The notes beneath the pieces were generated by a model. It saw only the letters and a program-made list of their open reading frames with translations. It was not told the origin of the DNA and ran no database searches. A stretch of DNA of 22,136 nt from Pseudomonadota bacterium (lineage in GTDB: Bacteria > Pseudomonadota > Gammaproteobacteria > Enterobacterales > Enterobacteriaceae): NCBI GenBank assembly GCA_023454395.1, contig JAEYFY010000367.1, positions 1 through 22,136 of the forward strand. Reading direction: 5' to 3'. The first letter of the stretch is position 1, and each line of letters opens with the position of its first letter. Shown here one piece after another: positions 16,029 to 22,136 of the stretch. Both the position numbers and the translations under genes were made by a program.

Positions 16029-16989
16029 TTATTATCTTCGCTATTTCAATATTACGTTCATCTTGTGTTGCAACCAATTCAGCAACCGATAATAAAGCCT
16101 CAGCTCTTTTATTTAGGCAATATGATTTTCCCCAAAATATTTCAACCAACTGAAAATGACTAAATTGAACGGGGATCATATTAAGCGCTTTTCTTCTATC
16201 CATTAAAGGAATAGGTGTAAATAATTGAATGTTCTCAGGAATAAGATAACCATTAGTCAACTTAGATGCGGCCACTTCTCCCCCCCAATATTCACCATCA
16301 TAAAGTGGGATATCTAACCAATTTACATCACCAGATAGATAAACTGATTTTAATTTAGGACGTAAAATCCTTCCGTAATCATTGATCCATTGCATACAGA
16401 TATCATCTGAAAAAATAAAGCGACGATGACCTCCTGACTCTCTGTATAAATTATTTTTCTTAAGGTAATTCATTCCTTTATTGACCATACCTAGAGATAT
16501 TCCAGATAAATCAGCGAGATCTCGATAGGTTAAATTTATATTACTTCCATCAGAAAGTAATATAAATAATAATTTCATTATACCTAGCGACATTTGAGTT
16601 TCTTTTTTTAATAGATGAGTGCCTTTCCTTCCGGAAATATAAAGGTAAATATCCTTTTTATTAATAAATAAATTTCCAACTGAATCAATAAAATTGATAT
16701 TATTATCAATACAATAATCTTGAATTTTGGGCGTTAAATAATTTGAGATTAAAATAAACTTAGATTTATCTTTATATAAAATATTTTCATTATATGACAT
16801 TATTCTTTGTTTATTTATATTTAATTTTATTTCAGCATTAAACTGATAAGTATTATAATTGGGTAATTCCATTTTTATAACACCATCATGTGATAACTGA
16901 TTATCTACGCTAGGATCAAGCTCTAAGATTTTGACTCGATTCGGAAGATTTTTGTAAAGGTTTTCCATAAAAAGTTCATCAGGATACAT
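15991..16989 (-). CDS. AbiEi-type antitoxin and transcriptional repressor (type IV TA)
   Basis: A 332-residue predicted DNA-binding antitoxin encoded just upstream of, and overlapping, the AbiEii toxin. A winged helix-turn-helix is visible near residues 150-190 (LTYRDLADLSGISLGMVNKG, then NYLKKNNLY). The N-terminal region holds a conserved-looking patch, NINFIDSVGNLFI, followed by LYISGRKG (about 97-123). The C-terminal half (210-300) contains IPLYDGEYWGGEVAASKLT and LFTPIPL, typical of AbiEi proteins with this longer layout. ATG 16989 follows AAAGGTG. AbiEi antitoxins repress their own operon by binding inverted repeats, and such repeats are present directly upstream. Codon use is more AT-rich than in the flanking genes, which suggests acquisition. 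The identification rests on motif pattern plus the toxin neighbour. Confidence 0.78.
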   Translation of the reverse strand: MYPDELFMENLYKNLPNRVKILELDPSVDNQLSHDGVIKMELPNYNTYQFNAEIKLNINKQRIMSYNENILYKDKSKFILISNYLTPKIQDYCIDNNINFIDSVGNLFINKKDIYLYISGRKGTHLLKKETQMSLGIMKLLFILLSDGSNINLTYRDLADLSGISLGMVNKGMNYLKKNNLYRESGGHRRFIFSDDICMQWINDYGRILRPKLKSVYLSGDVNWLDIPLYDGEYWGGEVAASKLTNGYLIPENIQLFTPIPLMDRRKALNMIPVQFSHFQLVEIFWGKSYCLNKRAEALLSVAELVATQDERNIEIAKIINEQYLHIKNTFS

Positions 16990-17045
16990 TTGTTCACACC
17001 TTTAACTTGTTCACAATCTATGAACAAGATAATATCATGAACAAA
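16989..17045. promoter_or_regulatory. Four-half-site nested palindromic operator, AbiEi/phosphatase divergent region
   Basis: Four 8-bp half-sites: TTTGTTCA (16989-16996), CTTGTTCA (17006-17013), TGAACAAG (17021-17028), TGAACAAA (17038-17045). The inner two and outer two are each perfect inverted pairs about the same centre (17017). Both flanking spacers are 9 bp and not conserved. The inner palindrome spans 23 bp. This is a strong sign of cooperative repressor binding. Its position over the antitoxin start codon and promoter suggests AbiEi autoregulation. Confidence 0.85.
17007..17035 (+). promoter_or_regulatory. Candidate promoter of the phosphatase gene
   Basis: -35 TTGTTC (17007-17012), 17-bp spacer, -10 TAATAT (17030-17035). 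The -35 lies within the second operator half-site, so repressor binding would block it. The expected leader is about 44 nt. Confidence 0.5.
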
Positions 17046-17056
17046 AAAATTGTACA
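17029..17056 (-). promoter_or_regulatory. Candidate promoter of the AbiEi-AbiEii operon
   Basis: On the minus strand: -35 TGTACA (17056-17051), 16-bp spacer, -10 TATTAT (17034-17029). The -10 occupies the same bases as the phosphatase -10 on the other strand. Predicted start is near 17022, giving a leader of about 33 nt that contains the first two half-sites. Confidence 0.5.
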
Positions 17057-17085
17057 CTCACTAGGAAAATTAAAAAAAGGGAAGG

Positions 17086-17814
17086 ATGGTTATATCATTA
17101 TTACCCAACAAGCTTGGTAGGGACTTTGTCGTAGGTGACATTCATGGTTGTTATGATGAATTTGAATGTTTACTAAGCAGAGTAAATTTTGATAGTACTA
17201 AAGATAGAGTTATTTCTGTTGGAGACTTAATTGATAGAGGAAAAGATAGCTTATCTTGTATAAAATTATTAGATAACCCTTGGTTTTATATAGTGCTAGG
17301 TAATCATGAACAAGCCATACTCGATTGGTATCAATCTCACGACCAAGTCACACAAGAGAGCTACAAAAGAAAATTATTGCACAATGGTAGTAGCTGGTTT
17401 TTAACCCTACCAATAAAACAACAACGACAGATATATAATAAATTAAATTCTCTTCCAAAGGTTATATTTATCAATAATAACAATAGATTATATTGTATCC
17501 TACATGCAGAAATTCTTCCTGAAATAAATGATATTAATGTTTTTTTAAAAAATATCGTTCTGCTAGAAGATAAATTAACATTAAAAGCGTGTTTGGAAGG
17601 GCGCAGACGAGCCAGAGCCAAGTATTATCCCTTCATAACGGGTATTGATTATCTTCTTTGTGGACACACTCCTTGTTTCAACTTTCAGTCAAAAAATGCT
17701 AATACAATTAATCTTGATTTTGGTGCTGGAAGTTATAGAAAAGGAGCTACTTTAGGAATGATAGACTTAGCATCTCATTCAGTAGTACTACAACCCATTT
17801 ATAATCCTTATTAA
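17086..17814 (+). CDS. PPP-family serine/threonine phosphatase (PrpA/NinI-like metallophosphoesterase)
   Basis: A 242-residue protein with the full phosphoprotein-phosphatase metal-site set: GDIHG (17-21), GDLIDRG (46-52), GNHE (72-75), a His in ILHAE (His140), and GHTP (193-196), followed by LDFGAGS (210-216). Such enzymes remove phosphate from proteins, and occasionally nucleotides, using two metals. Bacterial and phage relatives include PrpA/PrpB and lambda NinI. It starts at ATG 17086 directly after AAGGGAAGG, with no other start in frame before the first motif. The gene diverges from the AbiEi antitoxin, and the shared symmetric operator covers its candidate promoter. Whether it acts on the toxin-antitoxin pair is speculation. 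AT-rich codons match the TA genes, suggesting a common origin. Confidence 0.88.
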   Translation: MVISLLPNKLGRDFVVGDIHGCYDEFECLLSRVNFDSTKDRVISVGDLIDRGKDSLSCIKLLDNPWFYIVLGNHEQAILDWYQSHDQVTQESYKRKLLHNGSSWFLTLPIKQQRQIYNKLNSLPKVIFINNNNRLYCILHAEILPEINDINVFLKNIVLLEDKLTLKACLEGRRRARAKYYPFITGIDYLLCGHTPCFNFQSKNANTINLDFGAGSYRKGATLGMIDLASHSVVLQPIYNPY

Positions 17815-18409
17815 CAAGCCATTTCATGTTCATGGTTGTAGTTAAATATTTTTAAAATTAACATTTCATGATATTAAAAAGAACGTTACAAACATAATAC
17901 CAATATTATTAACACTTAAATTATATAAATATTTAATTCTATTTAATAGATAATTTATAAAATAATGATTAACAATAAAAAAACAAATTTATTTAACAAC
18001 CAATTCTATTATGTACATAAAATCCATATTAACTCATACTCTGAAAAGAATGAAATAAATAAGATATTAATAATAATCACTCTTAATTTATTTATGAGAT
18101 CTCTCTCTAAAGATAGGAAATTAACTTAGGATTAATAGTATAGAAATGATAGCATAAAAAATGCTATAAATTAATTCTATAATTTACATGACTTTAGTTT
18201 AAATAAATTAAAAATTTTTAAATATATTGCCTTTAATTTATTAACAAGAAAGATAATGAATATCTCCGTTAACAAGTATTTAAACGTACTATTCTAATTT
18301 TAAGATTAAAGTTATAAAAACATTATTCTATTTCGACCTAGTTTAAGTTGTTTTTATACTAGATTGATAGCGACACAACAAAAATACTTTCAATAAAAGT
18401 GGGCGTACT
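17815..18409. other. AT-rich region without a convincing gene
   Basis: Almost 600 bp of extreme AT bias. A frame from ATG 17965 to TAG 18129 (54 residues) has no ribosome site and low-complexity content, so I do not call it. A hairpin, ATAGCAT (18149-18155) with ATGCTAT (18161-18167), is nested inside TATAGAA/TTCTATA arms (about 18140-18182). A TATACT hexamer at 18355-18360 could be the -10 of the downstream AraC-family gene. One isolated TGTTCA (17827-17832) follows the phosphatase stop. Such AT-rich DNA is often bound by H-NS. Confidence 0.5.
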
Positions 18410-19375
18410 ATGAAAAGCATGTTTACGACTCGGGAACTCCCTGACGTAGATCGGTTTTCCGTATTCAGGGATACAATAAAAGACCGCTTTTTATCGTCTT
18501 ATGAATGCAATGAAGTCGAATTGCCTCCTCATTCTCGATTTTATGCCAATATTGTCGAGCAGAAGGTGACAAATATTCGCTTTATTCAGCTAGAGTCTAA
18601 CGGTCACTGGGCGAGTAGCCGTCCTTTAACGCATAAACTTAGCTTAGAAGAGCATTTTCAAATTGAGATACAGCGTTCAGGAACGAGCCATCTTACTCAA
18701 GATGGAAGAACTGCATTTCTACGGCAAGGAGACTTTTGTATTTTTGATATGGCAAGACCCGTATCATGGTCTTTTGATAACGATTACTCATTGTTTAAAA
18801 TTTTGATCCCAAGAGAGAAACTGGCATCACGTTTAGGTAATACCCAAAATCTTACTGCAAGAGCAATACGAGGTAATAGTATTACAGGCTCTCTCGTTTA
18901 TAGCTTCGTGATGCGTTATATCCCTTTCTTAGATTCTATGCCCGCCCAACATGCTCAGCAACTCGCTGATATTTTATTGAATTTAATCACGTCTGCTTTC
19001 AGCGAATACAGTATTGCAACTCCACCTCAAAGCTTAGGAAGATCAACACTGTTTTATTTTGCTCAGCACTATTTAGAGCAACATATTTCCGATCCGGATT
19101 TAAGTGTTAATCAATGCGCAAATGCTTGTGGGATCTCCGTGCGCTATTTACAGATGTTATTTAAAGAACAAAATACCTCTGTGCTTCGTTGGATCTACCA
19201 AAAACGTCTTGAGAATTATAAAGCAGCGTTAGTTAATCCTCTTTTGGCAGAAAAAAATATTACACAATTAGCGTATGAATGTGGATTTAGCGATATTTCT
19301 AATTTAAGTCGAAAATTTAAATCAGAATTTTTTATGACGCCTTCAGAATATCGAAAAATACATTCGTTGAGATAA
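18410..19375 (+). CDS. AraC/XylS-family transcriptional regulator (FeaR-like layout)
   Basis: A 321-residue regulator. The N-terminal ~200 residues resemble the AraC-binding-like sensing domain of FeaR/NphR-type activators (for example EEHFQIEIQRSGTSHLTQDG followed by FLRQGDFCIFDMARP, about residues 84-120). The C-terminal ~100 residues contain the paired helix-turn-helix of the family: LSVNQCANACGISVRYLQML, then NITQLAYECGFSDISNLSRK and FKSEFFMTPSEYRK at the end. ATG 18410 has only a weak upstream GTGGG. The gene is monocistronic and convergent with fixX. Its inducer and target genes cannot be read from the sequence; the fix genes, the upstream AT-rich DNA or a distant catabolic operon are all possible. 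Confidence 0.88.
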   Translation: MKSMFTTRELPDVDRFSVFRDTIKDRFLSSYECNEVELPPHSRFYANIVEQKVTNIRFIQLESNGHWASSRPLTHKLSLEEHFQIEIQRSGTSHLTQDGRTAFLRQGDFCIFDMARPVSWSFDNDYSLFKILIPREKLASRLGNTQNLTARAIRGNSITGSLVYSFVMRYIPFLDSMPAQHAQQLADILLNLITSAFSEYSIATPPQSLGRSTLFYFAQHYLEQHISDPDLSVNQCANACGISVRYLQMLFKEQNTSVLRWIYQKRLENYKAALVNPLLAEKNITQLAYECGFSDISNLSRKFKSEFFMTPSEYRKIHSLR

Positions 19376-19462
19376 GTTTTAAAACAGGGTTATGGAGCAT
19401 ATAAAAATCATTTCAAGCTTTATGACCCATATATGAATCAATATGTACTCAGAATGCTCATT

Positions 19463-19502
19463 CCCCCTCTAGTTAAAATTTTGGAGGTTACGCTAAAGGG
19501 GG
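19463..19502. terminator. Inverted repeat between convergent AraC-type gene and fixX
   Basis: CCCCCTCTAG (19463-19472) and CTAAAGGGGG (19493-19502) are complementary at 9 of 10 positions around a 20-nt loop. It lies 16 bp beyond the fixX stop. There is no T-run on either side, so termination efficiency is uncertain; it could instead stabilise the fix mRNA 3' end. Confidence 0.45.
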
Positions 19503-19517
19503 ATTGGTGTTGTTACA

Positions 19518-19802
19518 TCAGCCGTAACGAAACTCAATGCCTAATGTGCCACACGGATACTCCCATTTTTTTAAAATCGTCTCGCCACATAAAACACGAC
19601 AAGTACCACACTCTAAACATCCCGCATAATCAAAAAGATATTGCCCTTTTTCGTCTTTTTTATATAACCCCGCGGGGCAAGCTTTCATTAAGATTGCAAA
19701 TTGTGCAGGATCGATATCATCCTTTAAGACAATATGTGGATTTTCTTCATCTACATTAAATTTATTGACGCCTAATTTAACGTCTACGTTGACTTGACTC
19801 AT
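19518..19802 (-). CDS. fixX: Ferredoxin-like protein FixX
   Basis: A 94-residue small iron-sulfur protein. Cysteine motifs are CPAG at 42-45 and GCLECGTCRVLCGE at 61-74 (Cys62, 65, 68 and 72), and it ends with the family's EFRYG. The start MSQVNVDVKLGVNKFNVDEE is nearly identical to E. coli FixX. It is thought to pass electrons between the FixAB flavoprotein and the FixC oxidoreductase in the cytoplasm. The start codon overlaps the fixC stop (ATGA), so translation is coupled. It is the last gene of the fixABCX operon here. Compared with E. coli FixX, an additional Cys at position 72 completes a CxxCxxCxxxC pattern, as in rhizobial FixX. Confidence 0.97.
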   Translation of the reverse strand: MSQVNVDVKLGVNKFNVDEENPHIVLKDDIDPAQFAILMKACPAGLYKKDEKGQYLFDYAGCLECGTCRVLCGETILKKWEYPCGTLGIEFRYG

Positions 19803-21085
19803 AAAGAACGTACCCCCTTAAACCCATCTTTAATTAAGTTCATTACACCCACTTTCTTAACTTGAGACAGTATTTTCTTATGCACTGGTTTTTCTGGGCC
19901 ATTAATCACAAATAAATCGTGCATCACGTTAGCCGCCATTTGCGGGTAATCCGTAAAGAATCTTGTATTATCGAGGAAAGAAGGTAAGTCTTTGTATAAC
20001 TTCATATCTTTCATCACAAAGCTGTCATTTAATAAAGATTGGTAGCAACTTAATTCTTTTTGGCTATAGCTATTTTGCTCTTTCGCCATTAATACCGCTT
20101 TTGCAGCCGCTTCACCTGAAGCAATGGCTAAATCCATTCCTCTTACGGTATAGCCAACATTTAAGCAAAATCCCGCAGCATCTCCCGCAACTAATACGCC
20201 ATCTTTCACTAATTCAGACACCATATTCATACCACCCTCTGGTACCATATGCGCTGAATATTCTAATAATTTGCCGTCTTTGATAAGCGGTGCAACAACA
20301 GGGTGTTGTTTAAAATCTTCTAATAATTGAGGAACCGTTTTTTCGAACTTATCGACATTATGTAGCCCTAAAACAAGACCTAAAGAAACGGTATTTTTAT
20401 TGGTATATAAGAATCCACCACCTAAATATCCACCTGATGGTGCGCCAGCAAAAAGCCAAGCTAAGCCTTCATCATTAGTACAACCAAATCGGTCTTCCAT
20501 TTGTTGTGGCGTGAATTCCAATAACTCTTTAACCCCTACTGCCACGGTGTGAGGATTAACTTTTTGTGTCATCCCTAATTGTTTTGCTAATAACGAGTTA
20601 ACACCATCCGCGAGGATAACTACATGGGCTTCAATTTCATCATCCCCCGCTTTTACACCACACACTTTGCCTTCTTTCACCAACACTTCATCGACACGAA
20701 CACCTGTGATCACTTGTGCGCCAGCGTCTTCTGCTTTTTCCATTAACCATTGGTCAAATGAAGAACGTAATACAGTATAAGATCGAGCCGCTTCCTCTTC
20801 TTTTTGAGTATGTTGATAATCTAACGTGACCCCATCAGTTTCCGTTAGCATGGAAATTTTTTCACGCGTCACAAGGCGTTCAACTGGCGCTTCTTGAGCA
20901 AAATTAGGGATAATTTTTTCAAGACTATGAGCGTATAAACGCCCACCCGTCATATTTTTACTGCCAGCGAAATTACCTCGCTCAACCACTAATACATCAC
21001 ATCCTGCTTGCGCCAAAACATAGGCAGCAGTACCACCAGCAAGTCCACCACCCACAATAATGGCGTCAAAAATATCGTCTGACAT
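19799..21085 (-). CDS. fixC: FixC, FAD-dependent electron-transfer oxidoreductase
   Basis: A 428-residue flavoprotein of the ETF:quinone-oxidoreductase-like family. The dinucleotide-binding motif VGGGLAGG (GxGxxG at residues 12-17) is near the N-terminus, and GDAAGFCLNVGYTVRGMDLA is the second FAD-contact block in the C-terminal half. In enterics FixC works with FixA, FixB and FixX to deliver electrons for anaerobic carnitine/crotonobetaine reduction. The frame opens at an ATG three codons upstream (21094), but ATG 21085 is chosen. It has AAGGA eight bases upstream and matches the E. coli start (MS-D-DIFDAIIVG). It follows fixB after a 63-bp gap that holds a stem-loop, and overlaps fixX by four bases. 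Confidence 0.96.
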   Translation of the reverse strand: MSDDIFDAIIVGGGLAGGTAAYVLAQAGCDVLVVERGNFAGSKNMTGGRLYAHSLEKIIPNFAQEAPVERLVTREKISMLTETDGVTLDYQHTQKEEEAARSYTVLRSSFDQWLMEKAEDAGAQVITGVRVDEVLVKEGKVCGVKAGDDEIEAHVVILADGVNSLLAKQLGMTQKVNPHTVAVGVKELLEFTPQQMEDRFGCTNDEGLAWLFAGAPSGGYLGGGFLYTNKNTVSLGLVLGLHNVDKFEKTVPQLLEDFKQHPVVAPLIKDGKLLEYSAHMVPEGGMNMVSELVKDGVLVAGDAAGFCLNVGYTVRGMDLAIASGEAAAKAVLMAKEQNSYSQKELSCYQSLLNDSFVMKDMKLYKDLPSFLDNTRFFTDYPQMAANVMHDLFVINGPEKPVHKKILSQVKKVGVMNLIKDGFKGVRSL

Positions 21086-21109
21086 ACTTTCCATCCTTTT
21101 ATTATGTGT

Positions 21110-21139
21110 GGTCGCTTAGCACACGTTCACTAAGCGACC
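21110..21139. repeat. Intercistronic 10-bp stem-loop between fixB and fixC
   Basis: GGTCGCTTAG (21110-21119) and CTAAGCGACC (21130-21139) form a perfect 10-bp stem with a 10-nt loop. There is no T-run, so it is not a classic terminator. It fits an mRNA-stabilising or processing hairpin that sets the FixB:FixC ratio. Confidence 0.7.
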
Positions 21140-21148
21140 GATGGGGAT

Positions 21149-22090
21149 TTAGCCGCCAAGCTTCGCGGTTAATGCAGGTAACACTTTATAGAGATCGCCA
21201 ACAATACCGTAATCCACCATATTGAAAATTGGGGCATTTTTATCTTTGTTGATACCAACAATGATTTTTGCTCTATCCACACCCACCATATGCTGAATTT
21301 GCCCTGAAATACCGACAGCAACATAAACATCCGCACCTAAGGTCACACCTGAAACACCAATGTAGCGGTCGTGTTCCATCCAGCCTTCACCTTCAGCAAT
21401 TGGGCGTGAACAACCCACTTCACCTTGAAGGGCTTTCGCCAATGCCGCTGCAAGTACAATATCATCCGCCTTAGCAAAACCGCGTCCGACACCCACAACA
21501 CAATGCGCTTTACCTAAATCAACGGTACTGCCTTGTTTTGGCTTACGCGCTAATACTTTTAATGTATGTGCAGGGGCGATAAAGGTACCTTGCACCACTT
21601 GTGCATTGGGTGCGTCGTTGATGACTTCCACATCTAATGCACTGCCCACAGTGGCAATAGCATAAGGTGAGCGAATTTCTGCTTTAGCATGTGCTAAACC
21701 ACCATAGACTTGGTGTGTCGCAATCACCGTATTGTTTTCAATCGCAACACTTAATGCATCACTGACAACACCAGCGTTTAACGTCACACCAAGGCGAGCC
21801 GCAATCGCTTTTGCTCGTTTTGATGAAGCAAGCAAAACCAATGCATTCGCACCTGCTTCTTTAATAATTGCGGCAAAAGAGGCTGCATAATCTTCAGCAA
21901 TCACACCCTCTTGAGGTGCAAAACAGTACACACAATCAGCGCCTAATTTGACACATTCACGCGTGCTTTCATCATCACCGATAAACAGCACATTAACCTT
22001 TTCACCAAGACCACGAGCAAACGCAATCAGCTTTGCTAAATCATCCGCTTTTTCGGCATAAACAAAGGTAGTAGGTAGTAAACTAGCCAT
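21149..22090 (-). CDS. fixB: FixB, electron-transfer flavoprotein alpha-subunit-like protein
   Basis: A 313-residue protein homologous to the alpha subunit of electron-transfer flavoprotein; FixA is the beta-like partner. The ETF-alpha FAD-binding signature is clear near the C-terminus: YVAVGISGQIQHMVG, followed by INKDKNAPIF and DYGIVGDLYKVLPAL. CSRPIAEGEGWMEHDRYIG precedes it. Length equals E. coli FixB (313). ATG 22090 follows AAGGAG. It accepts electrons via FixA and passes them towards FixC/FixX, supporting carnitine-pathway reduction in anaerobiosis. The N-terminal 150 residues differ from E. coli more than the C-terminal half, as expected for this family. Gene order fixA-fixB-fixC-fixX is the enteric one. 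Confidence 0.95.
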   Translation of the reverse strand: MASLLPTTFVYAEKADDLAKLIAFARGLGEKVNVLFIGDDESTRECVKLGADCVYCFAPQEGVIAEDYAASFAAIIKEAGANALVLLASSKRAKAIAARLGVTLNAGVVSDALSVAIENNTVIATHQVYGGLAHAKAEIRSPYAIATVGSALDVEVINDAPNAQVVQGTFIAPAHTLKVLARKPKQGSTVDLGKAHCVVGVGRGFAKADDIVLAAALAKALQGEVGCSRPIAEGEGWMEHDRYIGVSGVTLGADVYVAVGISGQIQHMVGVDRAKIIVGINKDKNAPIFNMVDYGIVGDLYKVLPALTAKLGG

Positions 22091-22101
22091 TTTTAATCTC
22101 C

Positions 22102-22136
22102 TTATTGATTAACCGCTTGGCGTAAATGTTCAGCAA
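22102..22136 (-). CDS. fixA: FixA, C-terminal tip (runs off the window)
   Basis: The last ten codons of an open frame (AEHLRQAVNQ then TAA at 22104-22102) end 11 bp before the fixB start. Position directly upstream of fixB on the same strand identifies it as fixA, the ETF beta-subunit-like protein. The residues alone would be too few to name it. Confidence 0.75.
   Translation of the reverse strand, partial: AEHLRQAVNQ

Noticed and set aside
17965..18129. 54-residue open frame in the AT-rich region before the AraC-type gene
   Set aside because: No ribosome site, low-complexity Asn/Ile/Lys composition expected by chance in such AT-rich DNA.
21086..21094. FixC start at the upstream ATG (three extra residues)
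   Set aside because: The AGG would directly abut that ATG. The ATG at 21085 has proper spacing and matches the E. coli start.

Overview
The window reads as chromosome of a low-GC member of the Enterobacterales. Proteus, or a close Morganellaceae relative, is the best fit. This is inferred from how closely groES, fxsA, aspA, dcuA, yjdC, tRNA-Phe and fixBCX match their E. coli counterparts, combined with AT-rich codon use. No database search was possible.

Left part (1-5,560), conserved backbone. On the minus strand are the 5' end of groL, then groES, then fxsA. Both groES and fxsA have a recognisable heat-shock (sigma-32) promoter. Divergent from fxsA are aspA and dcuA, the aspartate-to-fumarate anaerobic pair, with a stem-loop between them and a terminator after dcuA. 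The TetR-type regulator yjdC follows, then a tRNA-Phe(GAA) gene with a good promoter and terminator. In E. coli, cutA and dsbD lie between dcuA and yjdC; here they do not.

Middle part (about 5,560-18,400), accessory-looking DNA downstream of tRNA-Phe. It begins with a small membrane-protein gene split by one in-frame TAG and a CPBP-family membrane protease-like gene. Next is a three-gene same-strand cluster: yqiJ (NfeD-like membrane protein), a long yqiK-type flotillin, and a 1,644-residue AAA+ protein of the 'DNA repair ATPase' type. A terminator-like hairpin and an unused near-perfect Shine-Dalgarno sequence lie before the ATPase gene. A 13-bp-stem terminator separates this cluster from a minus-strand AbiEi/AbiEii (type IV toxin-antitoxin) pair. 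The antitoxin gene is divergent from a PPP-type metallophosphatase gene. The short region between them carries four TGTTCA half-sites in an exactly symmetric nested palindrome, laid over overlapping face-to-face promoters. About 600 bp of very AT-rich DNA without a convincing gene follows.

Right part (18,410-22,136). An AraC/XylS-family regulator converges on the minus-strand fix genes, present as the 3' tip of fixA, then fixB, fixC and fixX. These encode an electron-transfer-flavoprotein-like route that in enteric bacteria serves anaerobic carnitine/crotonobetaine reduction.

Most promising for novelty are the AbiE plus phosphatase module under one symmetric operator, and the YqiJ-flotillin-giant AAA+ cluster with its intercistronic control region.
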